64,000 bases of DNA. Origin: Sulfuriferula plumbiphila (GTDB lineage Bacteria; Pseudomonadota; Gammaproteobacteria; Burkholderiales; Sulfuriferulaceae). Within the stretch, counting starts at the first letter, position 1. Every line of letters begins with the position of its first letter. The stretch is from NCBI RefSeq assembly GCF_009938015.1, contig NZ_AP021884.1:3164585-3228584 (forward strand), read 5' to 3'. A program made the position numbers and the translations under genes. The notes beneath the pieces are model-generated. The model ran no database searches and was not told the DNA's origin. It saw only the letters and a program-made list of their open reading frames with translations. Shown here piece after piece: positions 31,037-40,683 of the stretch.

Positions 31037-33061
31037 ATGCGAATTCTGAACAATATGCCCCAATGGCTGGGACTCATCCTGCTCAGCATTTTTAGCAATG
31101 CCGCCCGCGCCGGTGAAGGGGCGGTCAGCGCGGAATACAAATGGATCACCTTCGCGGTGTTCGGCAGCATCATCGCGCTGACCATGGCCATTACCTACTG
31201 GGCAGCCAAACGCACCCATACCGCGGTTGAGTTTTATGCTGCCAACCGCTCTATTTCGGGTTTACAGAACGGCTGGGCGATTGCCGGTGACTACCTGTCC
31301 GCCGCCTCCTTCCTGGGCATCGCCGGCCTGATCTCCCTCTATGGTTACGATGGCTTCATGTACTCGGTGGGCTTTCTGATGGCCTACATCACCGTGCTGC
31401 TGGTGATTGCCGAGCCGTGTCGCAATATCGGCAAATACACCCTGGGCGACATCCTGGCGTTCCGCAATGACCCGAAGAAGGCCAAGACCATCGCTGCCAT
31501 TACCACCATCACCGTGTCCATCTTCTATCTGACCGCCCAGATGGTGGGTGGCGGAATACTGGTCAAAACCCTGATCGGCATCGATTACGAGGTGTCGGTC
31601 ATCGCAGTGGGCTTGCTGATGCTGGCCTATGTGGTGTTTGGCGGCATGGTCGCCACCACCTGGGTACAGATCGTCAAAGCCGTACTGCTGGTGGCTGCCT
31701 CCGTCGTCCTGGTGGTACTGGTGTGGGCGCCGTACGGCTTCAGCCTGCCCGGCTTTCTGAACGGCGTGGTTCATTATGAGGGGGTGCAGCAACAGGTCGC
31801 CAAGCTGCTGGGTTCTGCGGCAACCAATATGACCCCCGAGGAGCTGGGGCAGCGTTTCCTGGAGCCCGGTCTGTTCCTGAAGAGCCCGATCGACCAGATA
31901 TCCCTGGGCCTGGCGCTGGTGCTGGGCACCGCCGGCCTGCCCCATATCCTGATGCGTTTCTTCACCGTGCCGAACGCCAAGGAAGCGCGCAAGTCCGTGA
32001 TGTGGGCCATGGTCATCATCGGCGGCTTCTACCTGCTGACCTTGTTCCTCGGTCTGGGTGCAGCCATCAACGTGGGCCCCGCCAACATCGCAGCACTGGA
32101 CAAGGGCGGCAACATGGCAGCACCCATTCTGGCCCAGTACCTGGGCGGAGGTGCGCATTCCATGCTCGGCAATTTCTTCCTCGCCTTTGTGGCGGCCGTC
32201 GCTTTCGCCACCATCGTCGCCGTGGTGGCCGGCCTGGTGCTCGCCTCCGCTTCCGCGATGGCCCACGATATTTATGTGGGTGTCATCCGCGGCGACCATG
32301 CGACACCGGATGAGCAGGTAAAAGCGGCGCGGATATCCACATTGATCGTGGGCATCATCGCCATTGTCATCGGCATCGCTGCCAAAGGCCAGAACGTGGC
32401 TCACCTGGTTGGCATGGCCTTCGCCGTGGCCGCCTCGAGCAATCTGCCAGCAGTGCTCCTCACCCTGCACTGGAAACGCTGCAACACTGGCGGCGTGGTC
32501 CTGGGTATGCTGGTGGGTGCGATTACCGCCATTGCCCTGGTCATGGTTTCGCCCAACATGACCTACCCCAAGGACGTGGTGAAAGCCGCCAACAAGGTGC
32601 TGCAGGGCGAGCCCGCTGTAGAAGCCAAACCTGCCGTGGCAGCACAGCCTGGCGAAGGTTTTGTGTGCGAACTGTTTGCCGCGTGCAAAAAATCCGAGCC
32701 GGCCAAACCTGCGACCCTGGCCAGGCCCGCCACGCCTGGTGCAGTGGAGAAGCTGGCTACGCTCAGCACCCAACTGGCCAGCATCACCGACGCTGCGGAA
32801 ATTGCCAAAACCAGAAACGAAATCGACAAGCTGGAGAAGGCCATTAAAAAAGCCCGGGATGACCTGAAACAGTACGAAGGAAAGACCAGCATCGTCGGTC
32901 TGGAAAAGCCCTTCTTTCTGCTCAAGAACCCTGGGCTGATTTCCATCCCGCTGGGTTTTCTGATGGTGGTTATGGGTTCGCTGCTATATCGCGACCCACA
33001 TGCGGCGGAAATGTGGGACGAGATTTATGTGCGCCAGAACACCGGCATCCACGCCCACTGA
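31037..33061 (+). CDS. actP: ActP-like sodium:solute symporter with an inserted coiled coil
   Basis: 674 residues. A signal-like N-terminus (LGLILLSIFSNAARAG) is followed by about 13 helices of the SSS family. Early segments SISGLQNGWAIAGDYLSAAS and later ASSNLPAVLLTL match acetate/pyruvate symporters. Relatives such as E. coli ActP have about 550 residues; the excess is a stretch from about 519 to 628 before the last helix, with Ala/Pro-rich linkers, two Cys (CELFAACKK) and a charged coiled coil (KLEKAIKKARDDLKQYEG). Import of acetate or a related short carboxylate is inferred. A longer upstream frame overlaps the DUF485 gene and is not used. Confidence 0.88.
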   Translation: MRILNNMPQWLGLILLSIFSNAARAGEGAVSAEYKWITFAVFGSIIALTMAITYWAAKRTHTAVEFYAANRSISGLQNGWAIAGDYLSAASFLGIAGLISLYGYDGFMYSVGFLMAYITVLLVIAEPCRNIGKYTLGDILAFRNDPKKAKTIAAITTITVSIFYLTAQMVGGGILVKTLIGIDYEVSVIAVGLLMLAYVVFGGMVATTWVQIVKAVLLVAASVVLVVLVWAPYGFSLPGFLNGVVHYEGVQQQVAKLLGSAATNMTPEELGQRFLEPGLFLKSPIDQISLGLALVLGTAGLPHILMRFFTVPNAKEARKSVMWAMVIIGGFYLLTLFLGLGAAINVGPANIAALDKGGNMAAPILAQYLGGGAHSMLGNFFLAFVAAVAFATIVAVVAGLVLASASAMAHDIYVGVIRGDHATPDEQVKAARISTLIVGIIAIVIGIAAKGQNVAHLVGMAFAVAASSNLPAVLLTLHWKRCNTGGVVLGMLVGAITAIALVMVSPNMTYPKDVVKAANKVLQGEPAVEAKPAVAAQPGEGFVCELFAACKKSEPAKPATLARPATPGAVEKLATLSTQLASITDAAEIAKTRNEIDKLEKAIKKARDDLKQYEGKTSIVGLEKPFFLLKNPGLISIPLGFLMVVMGSLLYRDPHAAEMWDEIYVRQNTGIHAH

Positions 33062-33084
33062 GCGCAGGGCTAAACACGCCACGC

Positions 33085-33119
33085 AAGCCTCTGACGTACA
33101 CCAGTCAGAGGCTTTTTTT
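33085..33119 (+). terminator. Rho-independent terminator after the symporter gene
   Basis: AAGCCTCTGAC, an eight-base loop, GTCAGAGGCTT and a seven-T run, 24 bases after the symporter stop. Confidence 0.95.
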
Positions 33120-33183
33120 ACGCCAGCAATCCCGAAAAAAACTTGACGAAATGACCCTCACAGGGTCTAATGGCGGGCTTCAC

Positions 33184-33259
<76 letters not shown>

Positions 33260-33268
33260 ACCAACACC

Positions 33269-33311
33269 ATAAAAAAGAATGACGGCCGCAAGCGCCGTAT
33301 AACTTTTTTAT
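33269..33311. terminator. Bidirectional terminator after tRNA-Phe
   Basis: ACGGC-CGCAAGC-GCCGT is flanked by ATAAAAAAG upstream and CTTTTTTAT downstream, which also pair with each other. The A-run and T-run on opposite sides would allow termination on either strand. Confidence 0.75.
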
Positions 33312-33728
33312 CTTTTTTCCGGAATACCCTCCGGCAAAATCTCGACAGGCATCCCTCCTGCAAGCAGCCGAAACACCGTTTAATAGCATCCCAAATTGTT
33401 CATTGGCAGAAATTGGTAACAACTATCAAAACCGGGCACTGCAAATTTCACTTTTTTCACAAAATATGCGGCGGCTGCGGATGCCGAACCAGAATTCGAT
33501 CTTACTGATCCAGCTTACTGAAGTGGGCATCGGCGCTTCAGTGGATACACGATTAAGACCGAAGCTGAACCGGCGGGAATACCTGACCGGCACCAGATAT
33601 ATGGCAGGATTCAAAGTCGGGACATTCAGGCAATTCTTCGAGGCGAGCACGGGCATCTGTGGCAGCCCCGCCTCCACCGTGACGTGCGTGAGGCGGATAC
33701 GCTTTCCAGGTGTTGGCACGCGGACCGA
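33312..33728. other. Intergenic stretch without a recognised gene
   Basis: 417 bases between the tRNA terminator and the 3' end of the response-regulator gene. Open frames on both strands lack ribosome sites and recognisable products. No repeat or direct copy of the tRNA 3' end was seen, so there is no sign of an integrated element. Confidence 0.6.
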
Positions 33729-35921
33729 CTATCCACCACCAAACATCGCCGGCAGAGTGATGTTTTCTGCCAGCAGAGTGGTAGCGGCCTGCGCTGTTAG
33801 CGGTTCGCTTAACAGGAAACCTTGTATTTCGTCACACCCCATCTTGCGCAGGAAGGCAAGCTGGTTTTCTGTCTCTACCCCTTCGGCTATCAGGTTCAGG
33901 TGCAGGCCTTTGGCCATGGCAATGATCGCTGTGACGATCGAGGTATCGCCGTCGCGCTCAATATCCGCGATAAAGGATTGATCAATTTTAATGGTGTGGA
34001 TGGGGAATTTCTTCAGATAATTGAGTGAGGAGTAACCGGTACCGAAATCATCAATTGCAATCTTGATTCCGCTTGCACTCAGCTGTTTGAGCTTTTCAAC
34101 GGTGCGCTCAACGTCTTTCATGATCAGGTTTTCGGTAATCTCCACTTCCAGCACGCCCTGATCCAGGTCATGCTGGTGTATCGTATCCAGAATATGGTCG
34201 ACAAATGTGGGCTGCTCCATCTGGCGCGGGGAAATGTTAATGGCCAGCCGCACCGGTGGCAGCCCCTGTGTTTTCCAGGTTTTGAGCTGATGGCATGCGG
34301 TATTCAGCATCCATTCGCCAATAGCGGCGATCATGCCGGTTTCTTCTGCAAGCGGGATGAATTCAGCAGGTGAAACCAGCCCACGCACCGGATGTTGCCA
34401 GCGTATCAAACATTCGAACCCAACTATGTGTCCGCGTTTAAGATCGACCTGGGGCTGGTAGTATGCCACCAGCTGATTACGCTCCAGGGCATGGCGCAGG
34501 TCGTTCTCCAGTGACAGACGGTTGGATAACGGCACATTCATGCCCATGTGAAACAGCTGACAATTGTCACGCCCGCAGGTTTTGGCGTGATAGAGCGCAA
34601 TGTCGGCGTGCTTGATGAGGCTGTCGCCCGTTTCGCCGTCGTTGGGGTAGAGCGATACGCCTATGCTCACCGTGGCAAACAATTCGCGATGGTCGATGTG
34701 AAATGGCTTGCCCAATGCGCCACTCACCTTGTCGGCAATGCTCGCCACCACTTCGATACCGCCGATTTGTGGCAACAACAGACTGAACTCATCCCCACCC
34801 ATGCGCGCCAACGTATCGCCTTCACGCAAGCATCCGTGCAGGCGTGCGGCGACGGCAAGCAGCAATTGGTCACCGAAAACATGGCCAAGCGTATCGTTGA
34901 CCACCTTGAAGTGATCCATGTCCAGACACATTACGGCGAACATCTCGCCATTGTGGCGCGACTGGGCAATGGCGAGATTGAGGCGGTCCTTGAACAGCAC
35001 GCGATTGGGCAGGCCGGTGAGCAGGTCGTGGTAAGCCTGATAATAGATGGTTTCTTGGGCTTTTTTGCGCTCGCTGATGTCCTTCGCCACGCCGTAGGTA
35101 CCCAGATAGCGCGACGCAAACTTGTTGTCAGACTGCTCGTACATCCCGATCGCGTTGAGCTCGACCACCAGAACCCGGCTGTCGGGTGCGTTGGGGCGTG
35201 TGCAGTCCTTGCATTTCAGACGCAACTCAACGTAGCGCGAAGCGCGTTTTCCGGTACGCCGCTCATTGAACACATACTGGGCATGGGCAAAATCATCGTC
35301 GTGAACCACGACGGTGTAATGCTGGCCGAGCAACTCTTCGTGCCTGTAGCCCAGTAGTGATTCGACGCGGTCATTGACGAAAGTGAAACGACCTTCGCAA
35401 TCCAGGGTATAGATAAAATCAGGCGAGCTATTGACCAGAAACCGGTGCCATTTTTCAGACTGCTCCATCTGCTGCAGCATGGAGCGGTTTTCCAGCTCCA
35501 GGCGGCGGCGCTGAATGACGTTTCCCACACGCTTGAGCATTTCATCGGGCTGGTATGGCTTGCGCAAAAAATCCTGGGCCCCCCCACGCAGCGCGTCGAT
35601 CACCGAATCCACCGAGTCATCGCCACTGACCACAATCACCGGCGTATCCAGTCCGCGCCGGGCAATGAAATCCAGTACCTCGGTGCCATGAATATCAGGC
35701 ATGAACAGGTCCAGCAGGATGGCGTCAAAGTGCTGGCGCGCAATCTGCACCAGTGCGTCGCGACCATTGCGCGCCACGCTGGCTTCGTAACCGTTTTGCA
35801 GCAAAATATCGCGCAGGCTGTCGCGCAGCAGCGGCTCGTCATCGACTACCAGGATGCGCGGTACACTGAATACCTGGTGTACCTGCCCTTCGATGATGCG
35901 CTGTTTTAATTCTGCCAGCAT
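33729..35921 (-). CDS. Response regulator with PAS, GGDEF and EAL domains
   Basis: 730 residues. Receiver domain 21-135 with phospho-acceptor Asp71 (AILLDLFMPD); PAS about 155-290; GGDEF about 300-455 with intact ARMGGDEFSLLL; EAL about 470-715 with EITE, DDFGTGYSSL and AEGVE, but the signature reads GFECLIRW, i.e. ECL in place of EAL (the metal-binding Glu is kept). It should both make and break cyclic di-GMP, or only one of these, under control of phosphorylation. AAGGA lies seven bases ahead of the ATG. It follows the HDOD-kinase gene by 18 bases, its probable partner. Confidence 0.93.
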   Translation of the reverse strand: MLAELKQRIIEGQVHQVFSVPRILVVDDEPLLRDSLRDILLQNGYEASVARNGRDALVQIARQHFDAILLDLFMPDIHGTEVLDFIARRGLDTPVIVVSGDDSVDSVIDALRGGAQDFLRKPYQPDEMLKRVGNVIQRRRLELENRSMLQQMEQSEKWHRFLVNSSPDFIYTLDCEGRFTFVNDRVESLLGYRHEELLGQHYTVVVHDDDFAHAQYVFNERRTGKRASRYVELRLKCKDCTRPNAPDSRVLVVELNAIGMYEQSDNKFASRYLGTYGVAKDISERKKAQETIYYQAYHDLLTGLPNRVLFKDRLNLAIAQSRHNGEMFAVMCLDMDHFKVVNDTLGHVFGDQLLLAVAARLHGCLREGDTLARMGGDEFSLLLPQIGGIEVVASIADKVSGALGKPFHIDHRELFATVSIGVSLYPNDGETGDSLIKHADIALYHAKTCGRDNCQLFHMGMNVPLSNRLSLENDLRHALERNQLVAYYQPQVDLKRGHIVGFECLIRWQHPVRGLVSPAEFIPLAEETGMIAAIGEWMLNTACHQLKTWKTQGLPPVRLAINISPRQMEQPTFVDHILDTIHQHDLDQGVLEVEITENLIMKDVERTVEKLKQLSASGIKIAIDDFGTGYSSLNYLKKFPIHTIKIDQSFIADIERDGDTSIVTAIIAMAKGLHLNLIAEGVETENQLAFLRKMGCDEIQGFLLSEPLTAQAATTLLAENITLPAMFGGG

Positions 35922-35939
35922 GGGTATCCTTGCTAAAGA

Positions 35940-38090
35940 CTAATGGCGCTTGCTATTGGCGGGAAGACGCACAATAAATGCGGTTCCGGCAGGCCGTGCT
36001 TCACATTCAATCGCACCACCCAGGCCTCGCACCAGACCGTACACGATGGATAATCCAAGACCGGCGTGGTCTCCATCCTTGGTGGTAATGACTGGCTGGA
36101 ATAATTTGGCACGGACTGCATCGGGGATGCCGGATCCGCCGTCCTCAACACACAGCTCTACCCAACTGTCCGCGCCGCGCTGCAATCGACTTGAGGCGAT
36201 GTGCAACTTGCCGCCTTCCGGCATTGCCTCTGCAGCATTTTTAATCAAATTGTGCAGCACCTGCTTGATCTGACCCACATCACTGATCAGCTCCGGAAGA
36301 TCCGCCGCGAGCAGGGTTTCCACCTGTATCCGCCCAGGCGTGAGCATGGTTGGCTTGAGCAACCCCACCACTTCCAGCACGACCCGGTTAATATCTACAG
36401 GCGCAGCCACTCTGGGGCCATTACCCGGCCTCCCGAGCAGCCCCTTGAGTAGACTGCTGACGCGCTCAATTTCGTCGGTAATGATTTTCAGATCACCGTG
36501 TGCCGGATCTTCCCGGGGCAGCTTGGCACCCAGGATGCGCAGATAATTTTTGACGATATTGAGCGGATTATTGACCTCATGCATTATTTTTCCTGCCTGC
36601 TCGATACGTGGCGCCGGCACCGCCGGGGCAGCCTGTTTTTGTCGTAGCGCCCGCGCCGCCTGTCGGATAAAACGCGTCAGCAATGACAAACGCTCGTCCA
36701 GCAATGCAACTTCTTCCGGATCCACCCCGCATACCACCAATCCCAACGGCACACCCGCATCCAGAAGCGGCAAGCACAACATGCCACTTTTGCCGGTCAG
36801 ACCAATCACCTGCTCATCCAGTACGGTCAACGGCTGGGTATCCGGCTGCAGGCTATGCGCGGGCTGCCCCTGACGCAGAGTAAGTGCCAGCATGCTGTAT
36901 GGATCATCCGGCGGAATGAGTATTTGCCCTGCCAAACCGTCAGCACCATCACCCACTCCTCGCAACATGCCGTCCCGCCCGTGCGGCAGAAACAAGATCG
37001 CATCCTTCAACCCAAATGCTGCATGCAGACTGTAGCTGAGCGCCCCGCGCCAGGCCGCATTGTCGACTGCCGCAAACATGCCATTTTTCAATGTATCGAA
37101 CAGCACCATATCGCGGACACGTTCTGCCAGCTGCTCGCGCACACCCTGGTCGGCCAGTTCCTGGGCAGACGGATTCACTCGGCCGGGGTCTGCCCGATGG
37201 CGCCGCCGCTCACCTTCTTCTTCGCGCGCGGACGTATCTTCCGGTTCCGTTGCCGCTGCGGTATTCAGCTCAAAGGTATGCTCTGCCTCACGCAAGCGCG
37301 CATGGGCAAGCTGTGCAACTGCCTGCGCATCGGCGGGTGTGAGATTCAACAAACTCAACATTTGCGCATCATGGGGCGTAGCCTCGTCCAGCTCGGTGAG
37401 ATGCTGAGCCACGCTCACAATCCGCAGCAGCGGATGAGCGTTGGTGAGCCGGGCTGCCGACTCATGGTGATAACGTATCGCATCCGCAAGGAACGAGCGC
37501 ATGCCCCAGCTGCGGACTATTGCGCCACCCGCCTCGGCATGGTTAACCCCCAGCATGCGTGACTCGCGTGCCATTAGTACGCCCTCATCGTGCGTGCCGT
37601 CCTGTACGTTGACATATTCAGCGGGAAAGCCCGTCCATAATGCATTGCGCCCAATATCGTGCAACAAGCCCGCCAGATAGGCTTCTTCACTATCCGCATA
37701 AGCCGCTTTGACCGCCAGTGCCTGGGCCAGATGCGCAGTGATCACGGCATGCCGCCACAGCTGGCGGATTGCATACCAATCAACTGCCGATTTAACGGTG
37801 GCGCCAATCAGCGCCGAATTCAATGCAATCGCGCGCACCTTTTCCACACCCAGTGTCTGCAGTGCAGACAGCAGCAAACCCTGTCGTGTCATTGCAACTG
37901 GGGCACGTGCGCTGGCGCAGGCAATCACCTTCGCGCTCAATACGGAATCCTGCCGTAACAGCGCAGCCACATCCCCAATAGTTACATCCTCCTGATCGCA
38001 AACAGCCAGTAGCTTGAGCAATAGATGCGGGAGCGATGGGAGCATAGTTATGTCTATTTTTTCGAGCATTTTATGTAGATCAGCTCCCAT
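35940..38090 (-). CDS. HDOD-domain histidine kinase
   Basis: 716 residues with an unusual order. Residues 10-225 are an HDOD domain (LPSLPHLLLKLLAVCDQEDV at the start, a partial HD-type core in AYLAGLLHDIGRNALW). A region resembling a GAF domain lies around 330-490. HisKA follows with the phospho-acceptor His504 in IMHEVNNPLNIVKNYL, then an ATPase domain with N-box NLIKNAAEAMPEGG and G-boxes DGGSGIP and GLGLSIVYGLVRGLGG. No membrane helices, so it is a cytosolic kinase. It most likely phosphorylates the GGDEF/EAL regulator encoded 18 bases downstream. HDOD presumably regulates the kinase; signal unknown. Confidence 0.9.
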   Translation of the reverse strand: MGADLHKMLEKIDITMLPSLPHLLLKLLAVCDQEDVTIGDVAALLRQDSVLSAKVIACASARAPVAMTRQGLLLSALQTLGVEKVRAIALNSALIGATVKSAVDWYAIRQLWRHAVITAHLAQALAVKAAYADSEEAYLAGLLHDIGRNALWTGFPAEYVNVQDGTHDEGVLMARESRMLGVNHAEAGGAIVRSWGMRSFLADAIRYHHESAARLTNAHPLLRIVSVAQHLTELDEATPHDAQMLSLLNLTPADAQAVAQLAHARLREAEHTFELNTAAATEPEDTSAREEEGERRRHRADPGRVNPSAQELADQGVREQLAERVRDMVLFDTLKNGMFAAVDNAAWRGALSYSLHAAFGLKDAILFLPHGRDGMLRGVGDGADGLAGQILIPPDDPYSMLALTLRQGQPAHSLQPDTQPLTVLDEQVIGLTGKSGMLCLPLLDAGVPLGLVVCGVDPEEVALLDERLSLLTRFIRQAARALRQKQAAPAVPAPRIEQAGKIMHEVNNPLNIVKNYLRILGAKLPREDPAHGDLKIITDEIERVSSLLKGLLGRPGNGPRVAAPVDINRVVLEVVGLLKPTMLTPGRIQVETLLAADLPELISDVGQIKQVLHNLIKNAAEAMPEGGKLHIASSRLQRGADSWVELCVEDGGSGIPDAVRAKLFQPVITTKDGDHAGLGLSIVYGLVRGLGGAIECEARPAGTAFIVRLPANSKRH

Positions 38091-38100
38091 GTCGTTCTTT

Positions 38101-38115
38101 ATAATTTGAAATTAT
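38101..38115. promoter_or_regulatory. AT-rich palindrome between the kinase and pbpG
   Basis: ATAATTT-G-AAATTAT, perfect seven-base arms, 11 bases upstream of the HDOD-kinase start in a divergent region. It could be an operator or the minus-10 area; chance is possible given local AT content. Confidence 0.35.
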
Positions 38116-38244
38116 TCTGCGTGTCAATGGAAATCCGGACTTTCTGAATGCCTGGTTCGATAGTTAAAATAAATCTAAAGTTATTGCGCCAAGTGCCGCT
38201 TTTTTTGATACATTCCATCCAACACGGCCCACGCCCTATACGCC

Positions 38245-39237
38245 ATGAATGCCAAGCTATTCGCGCTCCTGATCGCTTCACTCTCTGCAATGTCGGCCTT
38301 GCATGCCCATGCTGCGGTTCGTCACACCCACCATCACTCCGTTGCGGAGAATGCTACAACTGCAATATCCAGCACTCCGCTGAATGAACCACAACTCAAT
38401 GCACTGTCCGTTTTGGTGCTCAATCAGAACAATGGACAGACGCTGTATCAGAAAAATATTGACGTCCAGACCCCGATTGCTTCCATTACCAAGCTGATGA
38501 CCGCCATGGTAATGCTGGACGCACATTTGCCCATGGATGAAGCCATCACCATCGGCCCGCTCGATGTGGACAATTTGCGCCACAGCAGCTCACGCCTGGC
38601 TGTCGGCACCACACTCAGTCGCGGGGAGCTCCTCCATCTTGCGCTGATTGCTTCGGAGAATCGTGCTGCCCATGCCCTAGCGCGAAACTATCCAGGCGGA
38701 CTTCAGCGTTTCATCAATGCCATGAACAACAAGGCACGCGCACTCAATATGCGACACACTACATTTGAAGACCCTACCGGGTTATCCAGCAATAACCGTT
38801 CCACGGCCGAGGATCTGGCCAAAATGGTGGAAGCTGCCGCGCGCTACCCGCAAATACGCGACATCACTACCACCGGCAGCTATGAAATCACTCGGTCAGC
38901 GCTGGTGCGCGTCGGCCACAGGCGCAAAAAAGAGTGGCGACATATCGTGCGACGTGTCGAATTTCATAACACCAACCGATTAGTAAGGAATGAAAACTGG
39001 AATATCGGCCTGTCCAAGACCGGATTTATCAATGAAGCCGGGCATTGCCTGGTGATGCAAGCGAAAATCGCGCAAAAAGAGGTGATTATTGTTTTGCTGG
39101 ATGCCGGGAAATATGCGCGTGTTACCGACGCTGAACGTATCAAAACCTGGCTGGAGCATCGCGCAGCCAGTACTGTCGCACTCAGGCTCGATGCCACGTC
39201 CTCGCTGCGCTCATCTAGCACTTACGCGAAAAACTGA
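38245..39237 (+). CDS. pbpG: D-alanyl-D-alanine endopeptidase (PBP7/8 type)
   Basis: 330 residues with a signal peptide (LIASLSAMSALHAHA). The S11 peptidase motifs are in order: SxxK in PIASITKLMTAMV, SxN in IASENRAAHALA and KTG in GLSKTGFINEAG. It cuts peptidoglycan cross-links in the periplasm. A short His-rich segment (RHTHHHS) follows the signal peptide. Its 3' end overlaps the opposing hypothetical gene by 23 bases. Confidence 0.92.
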   Translation: MNAKLFALLIASLSAMSALHAHAAVRHTHHHSVAENATTAISSTPLNEPQLNALSVLVLNQNNGQTLYQKNIDVQTPIASITKLMTAMVMLDAHLPMDEAITIGPLDVDNLRHSSSRLAVGTTLSRGELLHLALIASENRAAHALARNYPGGLQRFINAMNNKARALNMRHTTFEDPTGLSSNNRSTAEDLAKMVEAAARYPQIRDITTTGSYEITRSALVRVGHRRKKEWRHIVRRVEFHNTNRLVRNENWNIGLSKTGFINEAGHCLVMQAKIAQKEVIIVLLDAGKYARVTDAERIKTWLEHRAASTVALRLDATSSLRSSSTYAKN

Positions 39238-39673
39238 GAATTTTGGCGGGCGGTGCATCGGCAATCCGGCGTTCGGATAACAGCATCAGCGCCTTGTAAA
39301 ATTCCGCAACCAGGCGCTGCATGGTGTGCGCTGCGCGCTTATCGTAATACACCAGGTCGAACGGCACCGGGTCCTCCAGCGCGATCCGGCTACCCGGATG
39401 AAATGATTGCCAGGCCAGTTCGATCAGGCCGGGCCGTTCCCGGTCCACAAAAATGAATTCCGCCTTATCCAGCACTGCCATATATTGCATGGTGCGGATA
39501 GGCACGAATACACAGCCGGTCTGACTCTGCGCCAGTAGCGTATGGGCAAGATTGTATATGGCTGCGGGCAGGGTACGCGTGGTGCGCAGCAATTCGCTGT
39601 CGGGCCGGTAAAAAGATTCCTGCAAAGCTTGCCCCTTAATGGACCTGGTGGGTTTGTTACCATCCGCCATCAC
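39215..39673 (-). CDS. Conserved-looking hypothetical protein
   Basis: 152 residues, soluble, no signal peptide. Composition and codon use match the neighbouring genes, arguing for a real gene. Recognisable stretches such as VFVPIRTMQYMAVLDKAEFI and DKRAAHTMQRLVAEFYKAL suggest an alpha/beta fold, but no family is recalled. Overlaps the pbpG tail on the opposite strand; lies 78 bases from the IclR gene's stop. Confidence 0.65.
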   Translation of the reverse strand: MMADGNKPTRSIKGQALQESFYRPDSELLRTTRTLPAAIYNLAHTLLAQSQTGCVFVPIRTMQYMAVLDKAEFIFVDRERPGLIELAWQSFHPGSRIALEDPVPFDLVYYDKRAAHTMQRLVAEFYKALMLLSERRIADAPPAKILSFSRKC

Positions 39674-39751
39674 CAGTCTATCCGATTTTTCCCGTCCTTA
39701 TGTCCGCTGCCTGTTTTTCCAATTTTCCATGGAAAAACGTTGCGATCCACT

Positions 39752-40516
39752 TTATCCGGGATAGCCCATGGCCCTGGAGATTTCGTCGGCGACTTCCTTC
39801 ACCCTGCCTGACCTCCTGAAATTTATTCGATCCGCTGGAGCCGAAATGGACAGCCCGGCCACCAGCTTCCCTGAAGAATCGCAAACTCCGGCACCAATAC
39901 AGCAAACCCCTTTTTCCGCCTCCTCGTTATCGATAGCGAATCCGACGCGGCTAGCCTTTTCAACCTCTTCGCGCAACCTCTCGAGGGTGGTAATCGTGTT
40001 TTTGGTAAATGCCGGCATGCCGGTGCGCAGCGCGTATTCCTCGCAACTTTGCTGGCCATCCTGGGCAAGAAAGATTTTGCCGACAGCCGTAATATGAAGC
40101 GGCGCCCGCGTCCCGACCACTTGTACGACGCGCATCATCGACTTGCCCGCCGTCACGCGCTCGATATAGACGATTTCGTCCCCCTGGCGCAGGGTCAGGT
40201 TGACGGTTTCGTCCAGTTCGTCGCGCAGTTTTTGCATGAAAGGTAACGCCACCTGGCGTACGTTGATGCGCGCCTTGACCAGGTTTCCAAGCTCCAGCAG
40301 CTTGATACCGAGCTGATAGTTGCCCGGTTCGACGCGTTCCACAATCCCTTTTTCTACCATGACACCCAGGATGCGATGCGCACTGGATGGGTGCAGGCTG
40401 GTCTGGGCTGCCAATTGTTTCAGGCCGAGGGGTTCGGCGTGGTCGGCCAATACGTTCAGCAGCTTCATCATGCGGTCGATGACCTGAATCGACGATCTGG
40501 ATTCAACTTCGCTCAA
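39752..40516 (-). CDS. IclR-family transcriptional regulator
   Basis: 254 residues. N-terminal winged helix-turn-helix (QVIDRMMKLLNVLADHAEPL, then LKQLAAQTSLHPSSAHRILG) and the C-terminal IclR effector domain with GKIFLA, TGMPAFTKNTIT and GVCCIGAGVCDSSGKLVAGL. IclR proteins sense small organic acids or aromatics. It is divergent from lutABC, the head of a 22-kb plus-strand carboxylate region, so it is the best candidate regulator of that region. A possible operator lies at 40555-40571. Confidence 0.93.
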   Translation of the reverse strand: MSEVESRSSIQVIDRMMKLLNVLADHAEPLGLKQLAAQTSLHPSSAHRILGVMVEKGIVERVEPGNYQLGIKLLELGNLVKARINVRQVALPFMQKLRDELDETVNLTLRQGDEIVYIERVTAGKSMMRVVQVVGTRAPLHITAVGKIFLAQDGQQSCEEYALRTGMPAFTKNTITTLERLREEVEKASRVGFAIDNEEAEKGVCCIGAGVCDSSGKLVAGLSISAPADRINFRRSGRVKEVADEISRAMGYPG

Positions 40517-40554
40517 TTGTCATTCCCTCTTAAACCGAATACTGTCGCATCGCT

Positions 40555-40571
40555 GTTGCAGCATATGAAAT
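40555..40571. promoter_or_regulatory. Candidate IclR operator, lutA / iclR divergent promoter
   Basis: GTTGCA-GCATA-TGAAAT: one half matches TGAAAT exactly, and the other deviates from ATTTCA at two of six positions. The same layout recurs at 43583-43599 and 55085-55101. Placed between iclR and lutA, so it could serve both autoregulation and lut control. Confidence 0.4.
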
Positions 40572-40683
40572 ATGGGATCATTATGCAAAAAATTTTCCCG
40601 GTGGCAAAGTAGTGTCAACCTGCTTACGCCGTCATGCGTGGCCGGGCAAGTATTGAACTGCTATATATCCTGGAGACGAGGTA

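Noticed and set aside
33403-33981. 192-residue open frame after tRNA-Phe on the plus strand
   Set aside because: Its second half lies antisense to the EAL domain and the first half resembles no protein; no start signals.
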